64,000 bases of DNA, from NCBI GenBank assembly GCA_963968595.1, contig CAXAHJ010000007.1, positions 20,947 to 84,946 on the forward strand. The letters run 5' to 3'. This document shows, piece after piece, positions 7,723 to 15,752 of this stretch; the first letter of the stretch is position 1; each line of letters opens with the position of its first letter. The notes under the pieces are model-generated. The model saw only the letters and a list, made by a program, of their open reading frames with translations. It made no database searches and was not told the DNA's origin. The position numbers and the translations under genes are program-made. This DNA is from GCA-2730975 sp937893275 (lineage in GTDB: Bacteria > Verrucomicrobiota > Verrucomicrobiia > Opitutales > Seribacteraceae).

Positions 7723-8889
7723 TCAAAACAGGATTTCGCAGTTCGGGAGGGTCTTCTTCAGCATGGTCTGCTGACCTTCGGTGATTTTATTTCCGTTGAG
7801 GTGCAACTCGGTTAGTTTGCTAAGACCTGCAATCGGCGTGACGTCGGTGACTTGGTTGTCGCTGATCCACAATGTTTCCAGTTTGGTTAAGCTCATCAAT
7901 GGGCCAATATCGGTGATTCGGTTGTTGCTGAGGTTTAGCGTGGTCAAGTTGGCCAGATTTGCCAATGGAGCGATATCCGTGATTTGGTTTTTTGGTAGGT
8001 AGAGTTTGGTTAGCTTATTCAATCCCTCCAGCGGGTTTAGGTCGGTGATTTGGTTGCCTAGCAGCACGAGTTTGGTGAGGTTTTTCAGATTCGCCAATGG
8101 CGTAAGATTCGTGATCTGGTTTTTTGGTAGGTAAAGCTTGGTTAACTTGTTCAATTCCCCCAGTGGCGTGAGGTCTGTGACTCGATTGCCGACAAGTACC
8201 AGTTTGGTCAGGTTTTTCAATCCGGCCAGTGGGGTGACGTCGGTGACTTGGTTGCCCCAAAGATCGAGTTCTTCAAGATTGGTTAGTTTTGCCAGTGGAG
8301 TAACGTCTGTGATCCGGTTGTTCCAAAGGTCGAGTTCCTCCAACTTGGTGAGTTTCGCCAGTGGAGAGATATCGCTAATTCCGTTGCTTACTAGGCGCAC
8401 ATAGGTGGCCCCTATTTCTTTTGCCCTGTGAATCTGCGCCACAACGGCAGGACCGCCTCGTGCTTCGAGTTCGGTTTCCCCTCCGTCCCGTCTCTTTGCT
8501 TCTTCGACAAGTGCCTTTGCCTTTTCGTCCTGTCTTTTCGCTTCCGCTTCGGCAATGCTTTGGGTCACCATTTCGGCAAGTGCCTTTCTCTCCGTCTCTT
8601 CGAGCATCTTAGCTTCCATTTCGTTCCGGTTTTTCTCCTCAACTTCGGCAAGTCTCTTCTCCTCCTTTGCTCTCCTCTTTTCTTCTGTAATGAAAATCGG
8701 GTTGGGATGACCGCATGTCGGGCATTCTTCCGCTTGCTTGGAGATGGCATTCCCGCAAGCTTCGCACTTTGCGATTAGCGATGATTCGGATACCGCTCCT
8801 GCATCGGTTTCGCCCAAATCGTCATTCACACGGTCACAGGACGAGGTGAACAGTGCGAGTAATCCGATTACTATATAGCGTAGTTTCAT
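7723..8889 (-). CDS. Zinc-ribbon plus leucine-rich-repeat lipoprotein (larger paralog)
   Basis: The ATG at 8889 gives a signal MKLRYIVIGLLALFTSSC with Cys as likely lipidation site; the frame opens further upstream (8940) but that would bury the signal. The mature protein has a four-Cys zinc ribbon (CEACG..CPTCG), then a highly charged coiled-coil-prone stretch (KRRAKEEKRLAEVEEKNRNE) of about 90 residues. Nine to ten 22-residue internalin-type leucine-rich repeats follow, consensus L-x-x-L-x-x-L-x-L-x-x-N-x-I-T-D-x-x-P-L, ending in LPNCEILF. Internalin-type repeats usually bind proteins. It is anchored to a membrane and has a smaller paralog directly upstream (8995-9717), so the pair arose by tandem duplication. 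Partner and role are unknown. Confidence 0.85.
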   Translation of the reverse strand: MKLRYIVIGLLALFTSSCDRVNDDLGETDAGAVSESSLIAKCEACGNAISKQAEECPTCGHPNPIFITEEKRRAKEEKRLAEVEEKNRNEMEAKMLEETERKALAEMVTQSIAEAEAKRQDEKAKALVEEAKRRDGGETELEARGGPAVVAQIHRAKEIGATYVRLVSNGISDISPLAKLTKLEELDLWNNRITDVTPLAKLTNLEELDLWGNQVTDVTPLAGLKNLTKLVLVGNRVTDLTPLGELNKLTKLYLPKNQITNLTPLANLKNLTKLVLLGNQITDLNPLEGLNKLTKLYLPKNQITDIAPLANLANLTTLNLSNNRITDIGPLMSLTKLETLWISDNQVTDVTPIAGLSKLTELHLNGNKITEGQQTMLKKTLPNCEILF

Positions 8890-8994
8890 TGATCCTTGGT
8901 CTATACCAAATGTATTTACTAGAGCAAGCTCCTGTCCCACGAGTTGAAGAGATTAGTTATGGGCTATTTCGAAACGCTTTTAGACTATATATAT

Positions 8995-9717
8995 TTAGAA
9001 GGAGATTTTACAGTTCGGCAGGGCATTCCTAAGCAATGTCCTCTGGTCTTCCGTAGTTATGTTTCCTTCGAGGCTAAGCTCGGTAAGGTTGGTTAGACTC
9101 GCAAGGGGTGAAATGGCAATTATTTGGTTTTTACCTAGGTTCAGTTCTTCCAACTTGGTTAACCCCTTCAAGGGAGTGACGTCGAAGATTTGGTTCTTAC
9201 TGAGGAAAAGCTTCTCCAAGTTCTTCAACTCAGCCAACGAGGTGAGGTCCTTGATCTGATTGCCGTAGAGTTGCAACTCGGTCAACTCGGTCAATCCCGC
9301 CAGAGGCGTGAGGTCCGTGAGTTCGTTGTCGTAAAGGCTCAGTAGCGTCAACTGGGTCGAATCCGCAAGAGGGGTGAGATCACGAATTTGGCTGCTGTGG
9401 AGGTATAGTCTAGTTTCACCGTCCTCCTTCGCTTTGCGAATTTTGGCTAATGCCTTGGAACCGCCTTTCGCTCTTACGATGTCTTCGGCGTCAAGCTTGA
9501 TGGCTTGCTTCCTCGTCTCAATGTAAATGGGGTTTGGGTGACCGCAACGAGGACAGCCTCTTGCTTGCTTGGAAATGTTTTTCCCACAAGCCTCGCACTT
9601 GGTCATGAGGGTCGGATCGCCCGACTCTTCTTCCCTCCCGACCTCCTGGTGATCTCCGTTCCCGCACCCCGACAACAAAGATAATGCGACTAGGATTCCG
9701 GGATTTAGTAACTTCAT
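8995..9717 (-). CDS. Zinc-ribbon plus leucine-rich-repeat lipoprotein (smaller paralog)
   Basis: A 240-residue protein with lipoprotein signal MKLLNPGILVALSLLSGC, a zinc ribbon (CEACGKNISKQARGCPRCG) almost the same as in its neighbour, and about five to six 22-residue internalin-type repeats (e.g. LTELQLYGNQIKDLTSLAEL). It ends in LPNCKISF, matching the neighbour's terminus. It lacks the long charged linker between ribbon and repeats, so the two differ mainly in linker and repeat number. The gene is on the same strand, 105 nt upstream of the larger paralog. A role in protein binding at the membrane is inference only. Confidence 0.85.
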   Translation of the reverse strand: MKLLNPGILVALSLLSGCGNGDHQEVGREEESGDPTLMTKCEACGKNISKQARGCPRCGHPNPIYIETRKQAIKLDAEDIVRAKGGSKALAKIRKAKEDGETRLYLHSSQIRDLTPLADSTQLTLLSLYDNELTDLTPLAGLTELTELQLYGNQIKDLTSLAELKNLEKLFLSKNQIFDVTPLKGLTKLEELNLGKNQIIAISPLASLTNLTELSLEGNITTEDQRTLLRNALPNCKISF

Positions 9718-9803
9718 TCCCTCAACCTAGAAAGCGTAAGAGATTAGAGTCAAGGTAGAGGGTGCTGCGGGTGGGAGTTTGTAGTGCTTTGGCAAGTATC
9801 GAA

Positions 9804-11090
9804 TCAATTAGAACCAGTCGAGAGGCAGACTGCTTCCTTGGTGCTTCTTGCGAAGACTCTACCGTCGCTCAGGACGGGTGTACTCCAGCATTTTCCTGTG
9901 ATTACTTTGCGACGGGCCAATTCCTTATAGCCTTTCGGCGATGCTGAGACCACGGCGAGCTCGCCGTTGTCGGCAAGCGCAAGTAGCTTGTCTCCGGCGA
10001 GGATGACGTTACCGGGTCCGTAACCATCTTTAGACCACTTCACTTCGCCTGTTTTCAGTTCCACGCATTGAAGCGGACCTTTACCGTACTTCTTGAAGCT
10101 GAACATCCCGTACAAGTGGCCTTCGTGGTAAACGGGTGTGCTCCAGTGATTGATCAACTTGTTTGATTTGCGCCAGACCTCGGTCGAGGCGAAGGAGGAA
10201 CCTTTTCTGGCGATTTTATAAAGTCCGGCTCCCACTCCATAACCGGCTGAGCAGTATACCAGATCCCCAGTCACTATTGGCGAGGCGGCCGTGGATACCG
10301 CGAACCTGAACTTTTGACGCCACAGTTCCTTGCCCGTGGATGCATCGACTGCGACGATTCCCGATACGCAAAAGAAGAGGATTTGTCGTACACCGTGAAT
10401 GGTTGCGGCTATAGGCGTGGCGTGAGTTATGGTTTCGTCGCCACTCTTCCAGATCATCTTTCCCGTTGTACGGTCAAAGGCGAGAAAGGTTTGTCCTGCG
10501 CCACCGCCGTAGACGATCACGTTCTTTCCTTCCAACAAGGGGGCGGATGCGTTGTCCCACTTGATTGGGAGTCCGGAATGTTCCTTTACGACCGATACCT
10601 TCCAGATCGATTTCCCATTCGATGCGTCGAAGCAATAAAGGTTCATGTCGGCATCGTAGACCCAGACCTTGCCGTCTGCGGCGGAGGGGGTGGAGCGTGG
10701 ACCATCGCCACCCTTGTTGTCCGAAGCACCGGAGTCTCCTCCTCCTCGTCCGAAATCGAGGCGATCCAATTTAGCCGACCAGACTTCCTTCCCCGTCTTG
10801 ACATCGAGGGCTAGGCAGAATTCTTGCTTCAGGCCATCCTCGTCCGTCCTCCCTACCAGAGTGAATGCTCGACCACCCGAAACACTGAAAGAACTGAAGC
10901 CAAGTGGGGTGGCCGTCTTCCATGCTTGGGAGGATGCCTTGTTGAGCCATGCAGCGGATGCCAGCGTTTCCTGTGCCTTGTTGTCGGAATTGGCGCCGTG
11001 ATATTGATTCCATTCGGCCGCGTCCAAAGCATTTGCTCCGAAAAGAGCCAGCGTGAATAGAATAAGATTTGTTTTAAACTGAGATTGCAT
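9804..11090 (-). CDS. Secreted PQQ-type beta-propeller protein (BamB-like fold)
   Basis: The 428-residue protein has a signal peptide ending near DAAEW. It contains repeated propeller blades with the motif D-x-x-T-G-K-x-x-W: DVKTGKEVW, DASNGKSIW, DRTTGKMIW, DASTGKELW and ELKTGEVKW. This is the quinoprotein-dehydrogenase-like propeller that PVC bacteria carry in many paralogs. No evidence for actual PQQ binding or for a catalytic dehydrogenase was seen, so it is best treated as a secreted or periplasmic propeller of unknown ligand. It is divergent from the hydroxyproline genes (81-nt gap). Related proteins occur at 44596-45855 and 49491-53384. Confidence 0.85.
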   Translation of the reverse strand: MQSQFKTNLILFTLALFGANALDAAEWNQYHGANSDNKAQETLASAAWLNKASSQAWKTATPLGFSSFSVSGGRAFTLVGRTDEDGLKQEFCLALDVKTGKEVWSAKLDRLDFGRGGGDSGASDNKGGDGPRSTPSAADGKVWVYDADMNLYCFDASNGKSIWKVSVVKEHSGLPIKWDNASAPLLEGKNVIVYGGGAGQTFLAFDRTTGKMIWKSGDETITHATPIAATIHGVRQILFFCVSGIVAVDASTGKELWRQKFRFAVSTAASPIVTGDLVYCSAGYGVGAGLYKIARKGSSFASTEVWRKSNKLINHWSTPVYHEGHLYGMFSFKKYGKGPLQCVELKTGEVKWSKDGYGPGNVILAGDKLLALADNGELAVVSASPKGYKELARRKVITGKCWSTPVLSDGRVFARSTKEAVCLSTGSN

Positions 11091-11170
11091 GAGGCTGAAT
11101 TGTTGATAATCAGAAACCTTTATTCATTCGCACGCTGATTTTTCAATCCTATTTGACCGCACTTTATTAG

Positions 11171-12142
11171 ATGACCGTAGAGACCTTACACAATCATGGT
11201 TGGCCCGATTCGGTCCGAATTGTTGATTCCCACACGGGTGGTGAGCCCACTCGGATCGTCGTTTCGGGGGGACCCGACCTTGGCTCGGGAAAGCTCGCGG
11301 AGCGTCGAGAACGTTTACGCGACGAATTCGATGACTTTAGGGCAGCCGTGGTGCTTGAGCCTCGTGGAACCGACGTCTTGGTGGGCGGCTTATTAGTGGA
11401 ACCATCCGAACCCGATTGCGTTGCCGGCATTATTTTCTTCAACAACGTGGGTGTTCTAAACATGTGTGGTCACGGTACGATTGGTTTGGCCGCAACTTTG
11501 GCTCATCTCGGTCGCGTGGACAAGGGGGTGCATCGTTTGGATACGCCCGTAGGTTCGGTGGGGATTGAACTACATGAGAACAACGAGGTTAGCGTTGAGA
11601 ACGTGCCGAGCTATCGATTTGCTCGAAACCTGACCATCGAAGTGGAAGGGCATGGCCCCTTGTCGGGGGACGTTGCGTGGGGCGGAAATTGGTTTTTTCT
11701 CGTGGAGGATCACGGTCAAGTTATTGAAGTCGGAAACGTCGAGCGACTGTCCGATTTTACGCGCCGTATTCGATCAGCCCTCGATCGTGAAGGTGTTACC
11801 GGAGCGGATGGCGGCGAAATCGACCACATCGAGCTTTTTGCCCCAACCGACAACCCTGCCGCCGATTCTCGTAATTTTGTGCTTTGCCCCGGGGGAGCCT
11901 ACGACAGGTCGCCCTGTGGCACGGGTACAAGTGCCAAGCTGGCTTGTCTTGTCGCGGATGGAAAACTTTCTCCCGGTGAAACTTGGCGGCAAGAAAGCGT
12001 TATAGGCAGTATCTTCGAGGCGACGGGAAAACTTGATGGAGACAAGGTCATCCCGACGGTTCGCGGTTCCGCCTACATAACTGGCGAGGGTGAGCTTTTC
12101 TTTGATTCCAAAGATCCCCTCCGCACAGGTATTTCGACATGA
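11171..12142 (+). CDS. 4-hydroxyproline 2-epimerase / proline racemase family
   Basis: The 323-residue protein shows the two catalytic-cysteine blocks of the proline-racemase superfamily: MCGHGTIG (C99) and DRSPCGTGTSA (C249), plus the N-terminal DSHTGGEPTR. Both Cys are present, which marks a racemase/epimerase; dehydratases of the superfamily replace one Cys by Thr. The family interconverts trans-4-hydroxy-L-proline and cis-4-hydroxy-D-proline. Its stop overlaps the start of an FAD amine oxidase gene by 4 nt (ATGA), the partner expected to oxidise the D-form. Substrate preference (hydroxyproline rather than proline) is inferred from that context. Role: first step of hydroxyproline catabolism in the cytoplasm. 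Confidence 0.88.
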   Translation: MTVETLHNHGWPDSVRIVDSHTGGEPTRIVVSGGPDLGSGKLAERRERLRDEFDDFRAAVVLEPRGTDVLVGGLLVEPSEPDCVAGIIFFNNVGVLNMCGHGTIGLAATLAHLGRVDKGVHRLDTPVGSVGIELHENNEVSVENVPSYRFARNLTIEVEGHGPLSGDVAWGGNWFFLVEDHGQVIEVGNVERLSDFTRRIRSALDREGVTGADGGEIDHIELFAPTDNPAADSRNFVLCPGGAYDRSPCGTGTSAKLACLVADGKLSPGETWRQESVIGSIFEATGKLDGDKVIPTVRGSAYITGEGELFFDSKDPLRTGIST

Positions 12143-13392
12143 ACGATTCGGCAAAGCCCGTCCTAGTTGTGGGTGGCGGTGTCATTGGCGCCGCGTGCGC
12201 TCACTACCTTGCGGAGGCTGGTTTGAAAGTCGTTATTATCGACCGTGAACTTTTCGGCGAGGGCTGTTCTTTGCACAATTGCGGTTACGTCTGCCCCAGT
12301 CACGTTTTGCCTCTCACCGAACCGGGTGCCGTTGGATCCACCCTCCGTGGGATGCTCAAGCCTAACTCACCTTTTTCCGTCAAACTTCGGCTGGATCTGC
12401 GTTTGGCTCACTGGTTTCTTCGTTTCGCTCTTCGTTGTAACGAGACGGATATGTTGGTCGGAGCACAGGCTATTCATCCGCTTCTCAAGTCATCCATGTC
12501 GTTGTATCGGGAGCTGATGAAACTCGAGGAATTCGACTGTGATTGGCAGGAAAAAGGTCTGCTCTACGTTTACGAGTCCAAAGAAAAATTCGAGAGCTAC
12601 TGCAAGATCAACGAACTCCTGACTCGGAAATTCGAAGAACCCGCAGTTCGCTTGGAAGGTGACGCTCTTTATGATCTGGAACCTGCTCTAAAACCGGGTC
12701 TTGCCGGAGGTTGGCATTACGAGGGCGACGCTCACCTGCGTTCCGACATGCTCATGACTTCCTGGAAGGCGTCGTTACTGAGCAAGGGGGTCAATATTAT
12801 GGAGAATTGTTCGCTCAATGGCTTGCGAGACATGGAAGATTCAGCCGTCGTGGCGGAAACCGATTCCGGAGAGATAGAGGCAAGTCACGTCGTGATGGCG
12901 ACAGGCGCTCTTTCCCCCAAGCTGGCCAACGTCATCGGTTGGAGAGCTCCGATTCAGCCGGGGAAGGGTTACTCGCTCACTATGCCCCGACCGAACACTT
13001 GTCCTTCCATCCCTCTCGTCTTTCCCGAAACCCGCGTCGCGGTAACACCTTTTTCGTCAGGATACCGGCTCGGTTCCACCATGGAGTTTAATGGCTACGA
13101 CGAAACCCTAAACCCAAAGCGAGTCGATTTGCTACGAAAGGGAGCCGAACGCTTTTTGCTAGAACCTTATTGCGAGCACGTTGAGACGACTTGGTATGGT
13201 TGGCGTCCGATGACCTACGACAGCGTACCCATCATCGGCACCTGCCCCGGGCGTCCCAAGATAACGATTGCAACAGGCCACAATATGCTGGGTCTCAGCA
13301 TGGCCCCGGCCACTGGAAAACTTGTTGCCGAGTTGGTGACGGGAAAAACTCCACATCTGACTCCGGAGCCTTATTCTCCGGACAGGTTTTAA
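12139..13392 (+). CDS. FAD-dependent D-amino acid dehydrogenase (DadA-like), probably cis-4-hydroxy-D-proline oxidation
   Basis: The 417-residue protein has the dinucleotide motif VVGGGVIGAACAHYLAEAG at the N-terminus and the acidic residue ending strand 2 (IIDRE). It shows the DAO-fold pattern VVMATGALSPKLA and the C-terminal FAD site GHNMLGLSMAPATGK, typical of DadA/D-hydroxyproline dehydrogenases. The 4-nt ATGA overlap with the upstream epimerase indicates translational coupling and a shared pathway: epimerase, then oxidation to pyrroline-4-hydroxy-2-carboxylate. The later enzymes (deaminase and alpha-ketoglutarate semialdehyde dehydrogenase) are not in the window. It ends convergently with the transporter gene (4-nt overlap of stops). 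Confidence 0.88.
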   Translation: MNDSAKPVLVVGGGVIGAACAHYLAEAGLKVVIIDRELFGEGCSLHNCGYVCPSHVLPLTEPGAVGSTLRGMLKPNSPFSVKLRLDLRLAHWFLRFALRCNETDMLVGAQAIHPLLKSSMSLYRELMKLEEFDCDWQEKGLLYVYESKEKFESYCKINELLTRKFEEPAVRLEGDALYDLEPALKPGLAGGWHYEGDAHLRSDMLMTSWKASLLSKGVNIMENCSLNGLRDMEDSAVVAETDSGEIEASHVVMATGALSPKLANVIGWRAPIQPGKGYSLTMPRPNTCPSIPLVFPETRVAVTPFSSGYRLGSTMEFNGYDETLNPKRVDLLRKGAERFLLEPYCEHVETTWYGWRPMTYDSVPIIGTCPGRPKITIATGHNMLGLSMAPATGKLVAELVTGKTPHLTPEPYSPDRF

Positions 13393-14801
13393 GAAGTTAA
13401 CAGCAGGTAGACCACTGCCAGAATCAATTGAATGACGGCGTAAGGTATAGCAATTTTCACGAAACCCGCAAAAGACAATTTCAGTTCATACTTGTGGATG
13501 ATCGTTACCGCCACGAGAGTTGAGGCCGAGCCGATCGGCGTAATGTTACCGCCTAGGTTGGCACCGAAGATCACTGCCCACCAGTAGGGGCTGTCGGAAT
13601 TTGCCGCTATTTCGGGAATTCCTGCGAGAATTTTTGCTAGCATGGCTGCAAGGGGTATGTTGTCGGTTACGGAACTTGCGACTGCCGAGGCCACCAAAAG
13701 CGATGCGGGTCCGGCGGAATCACCAAGTTCCAGGATTGGCTTTAGCCATTCTCCAATCAGGCCCAGTACCTGTGCGTGTTCCATGACGTTGATGACCGCG
13801 AAAAGACAGACGAAGAAAAACAGGAGATCCCAGTCGATTGTCTTATAAAATCGATCTGCGACAGATTTGTAGCGAATGAGCATGAGCCCGGCGAAAGCCA
13901 GAGCCACGAAACCCAAGCCCAACTCGTTGATAACCGGCAACTGCGAGGTCATCGCTACGGTACCGATGAAAACGAAGGTCATGAGGGCCCCGAAACGGAA
14001 AAACCCCGGAGACTCGATCCCCTCGTTTTCATCAAATCCTGCGACAAGGGATTTGGCGGAAGCTCGTTCCTCATCGCTTTTGAGTGAGCTGATCTTGAAG
14101 AGCTTTGCTCCCATCCAAAGTGTCACTAGAGTTGAGACGACTACGTAGGGTGCCGCCTTTATGAAAAAATCTACGAACTCTATGCCTGCGGTTTTGCCCA
14201 CGATGATGTTTGGGACGGAGGAAATCAGGGTGAGCAACCCTCCTACGTTGGTCAGCAATCCCTCGATTAGCAAGAAACCGAGCAACTTCTCCGAACGATC
14301 CAGCTTTTTTAGGGAAACACCCGTGAGGGAGCCGACGATTATCATGGCCGTAACGTTGTTCAGCACGGCCGAAAAAACCACGGTCATTACCCCGTAAAGC
14401 ACGAGCAGGCGAAGAGGATCACCGACCGACAACTTGGTCAGTTTTACCGCAACCCAGGTAAAGAGTCCCGATTTACTGGTGATATCTACAAACAGCGAGG
14501 AACCGAGAATGATGGCGATCACTTCCCAGTCTACGCCCGGCACGTAAACGGGCATAGAGACTTGGTGACCTCCTATGACCAAACTGCCGACGTCCGAAAA
14601 AGGAAGAAGGTGAAACCAAGTTCCAATAAAGAGAGCAAGAATGCCGAACAACCCGACGATGACAGATTTCTTTGCGTGAATTTTTTCTTCAAGGGCGAGG
14701 CATAGGATCATAGCTGCGAGCAAACCTAGGAAAAGGTAGGTCACGCCGGGTTCGACGGCATGCCCGGAGGCAGACGCTAGAATCGGAGGGGAAATGCTCA
14801 C
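13389..14801 (-). CDS. SLC13/NhaD/ArsB-type (ion transporter superfamily) permease
   Basis: A 470-residue polytopic membrane protein with about 11-12 hydrophobic segments. Conserved stretches are typical of the ion-transporter superfamily (CitMHS/ArsB/NhaD): VDWEVIAIILGSSLFVDI, a helix break SAVLNNVTAMI, and the later mirrored SSVTDNIPLAAML and GANLGGNITPIGSAS. The paired N-N-V-T / D-N-I-P and GGNxTPIG elements fit NhaD-like or anion permeases. Substrate (Na+/H+, arsenite, dicarboxylate or sulfate) cannot be decided. The start is GTG at 14801, overlapping the TGA of the universal-stress-like gene (GTGA), so the two are translationally coupled. Confidence 0.8.
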   Translation of the reverse strand: MSISPPILASASGHAVEPGVTYLFLGLLAAMILCLALEEKIHAKKSVIVGLFGILALFIGTWFHLLPFSDVGSLVIGGHQVSMPVYVPGVDWEVIAIILGSSLFVDITSKSGLFTWVAVKLTKLSVGDPLRLLVLYGVMTVVFSAVLNNVTAMIIVGSLTGVSLKKLDRSEKLLGFLLIEGLLTNVGGLLTLISSVPNIIVGKTAGIEFVDFFIKAAPYVVVSTLVTLWMGAKLFKISSLKSDEERASAKSLVAGFDENEGIESPGFFRFGALMTFVFIGTVAMTSQLPVINELGLGFVALAFAGLMLIRYKSVADRFYKTIDWDLLFFFVCLFAVINVMEHAQVLGLIGEWLKPILELGDSAGPASLLVASAVASSVTDNIPLAAMLAKILAGIPEIAANSDSPYWWAVIFGANLGGNITPIGSASTLVAVTIIHKYELKLSFAGFVKIAIPYAVIQLILAVVYLLLTS

Positions 14802-15658
14802 AGTAACAGAATGGGAACGGATCTAAGCTCGACGGCAAGAGGGTGGGCCATCCCGTGCATCGCCATTTGATCGTCTTCCTTGGCGTGCATCACGAGAAGG
14901 TCGACGTGATCTTCCTCGATTTGGCGTCGGTAGTCTTCCAGTCGTCGACCGACCTTGGCCGCACCTTCCACTTCGATTCCGAGATCGGCTTCCTCCAAAC
15001 CGGTTCGGGCGGCTTCGGAAAAGTCTTTTGCATCCTTCAGCAGGCGTGTGAGAATGCTTTCCTTCGCTATCTCGGTGTCGATCTCGGGAATTTTCCCGAT
15101 GGCTTCGAGATAGCGATTGAGAGTCGATTCGTCCTCGATGTGGCTAAGCAGAAGCTTTCCTCCTTTGGGCGTGAAAGCGGCTGCATACTGAACGAGGCTA
15201 CCTTCTCCGCAAAGATGGCCCGATACGGCCATCACCTTCCTTGGTGGTTTGGCGAGTAGTTCCGTGCTGTCGTCTCGGTCGGGGTGAGGCAGGACAAGTA
15301 CAGGCGTGGTCGTGACCTGAGTTAGAACGTCTAGGTGTTCGCCGAGGCTGTATGGCCACCGCCAAGCCTCGCTGCGTAGGTTGCGGTAAGTGACTAGAAG
15401 TGCCGGTTGGTGTTGTTCCACATTTTCCAAAAGATCTTTCACGCTTTTGTAGTCGTTCTTGTGAAGAACTATCCAATTCGTATCATTCTCGGGTAGAATC
15501 TCGCCGAGGAACTTTCGGACAGTTTGCAGGTATAGGGCAGCTTGGGAGTCGTCGAGATCGGTCACCAGAAGCACCTTGCCCAATGAGGGAGCCTCGTGGA
15601 GGTAGGTCGTTTTGGCTGCGGCTTTGAAGACGCTCTCGAATTGATCAACGGTGCTCAT
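14798..15658 (-). CDS. Universal-stress-protein-like protein, coupled to the permease
   Basis: Start ATG 15658 (MSTVDQFE) is preferred; an in-frame extension to 15682 adds eight residues. The 286-residue product seems to hold two Usp-like alpha/beta halves. The first has VLLVTDLDDSQA and ends TTPVLVLPHP; the second has KVMAVSG and ends VDLLVMHAKEDD..RSVPILLL. The usual ATP-binding G-2x-G-9x-G(S/T) element is not clear, so nucleotide binding is uncertain. Its stop overlaps the permease start by 4 nt. Tandem Usp proteins beside ion transporters often regulate them, and a regulatory role for the NhaD/SLC13-like permease is a reasonable inference. It is divergent from the sulfatase at 15753. Confidence 0.65.
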   Translation of the reverse strand: MSTVDQFESVFKAAAKTTYLHEAPSLGKVLLVTDLDDSQAALYLQTVRKFLGEILPENDTNWIVLHKNDYKSVKDLLENVEQHQPALLVTYRNLRSEAWRWPYSLGEHLDVLTQVTTTPVLVLPHPDRDDSTELLAKPPRKVMAVSGHLCGEGSLVQYAAAFTPKGGKLLLSHIEDESTLNRYLEAIGKIPEIDTEIAKESILTRLLKDAKDFSEAARTGLEEADLGIEVEGAAKVGRRLEDYRRQIEEDHVDLLVMHAKEDDQMAMHGMAHPLAVELRSVPILLL

Positions 15659-15752
15659 GTGATTGTTACAACTGGCTAACAAATGAGAACTGGAAAAGTT
15701 GCAAGATTAAAGGCGCTTGCCCTTGGTTCACGGAAGGCTTTTTTGATAGGTG

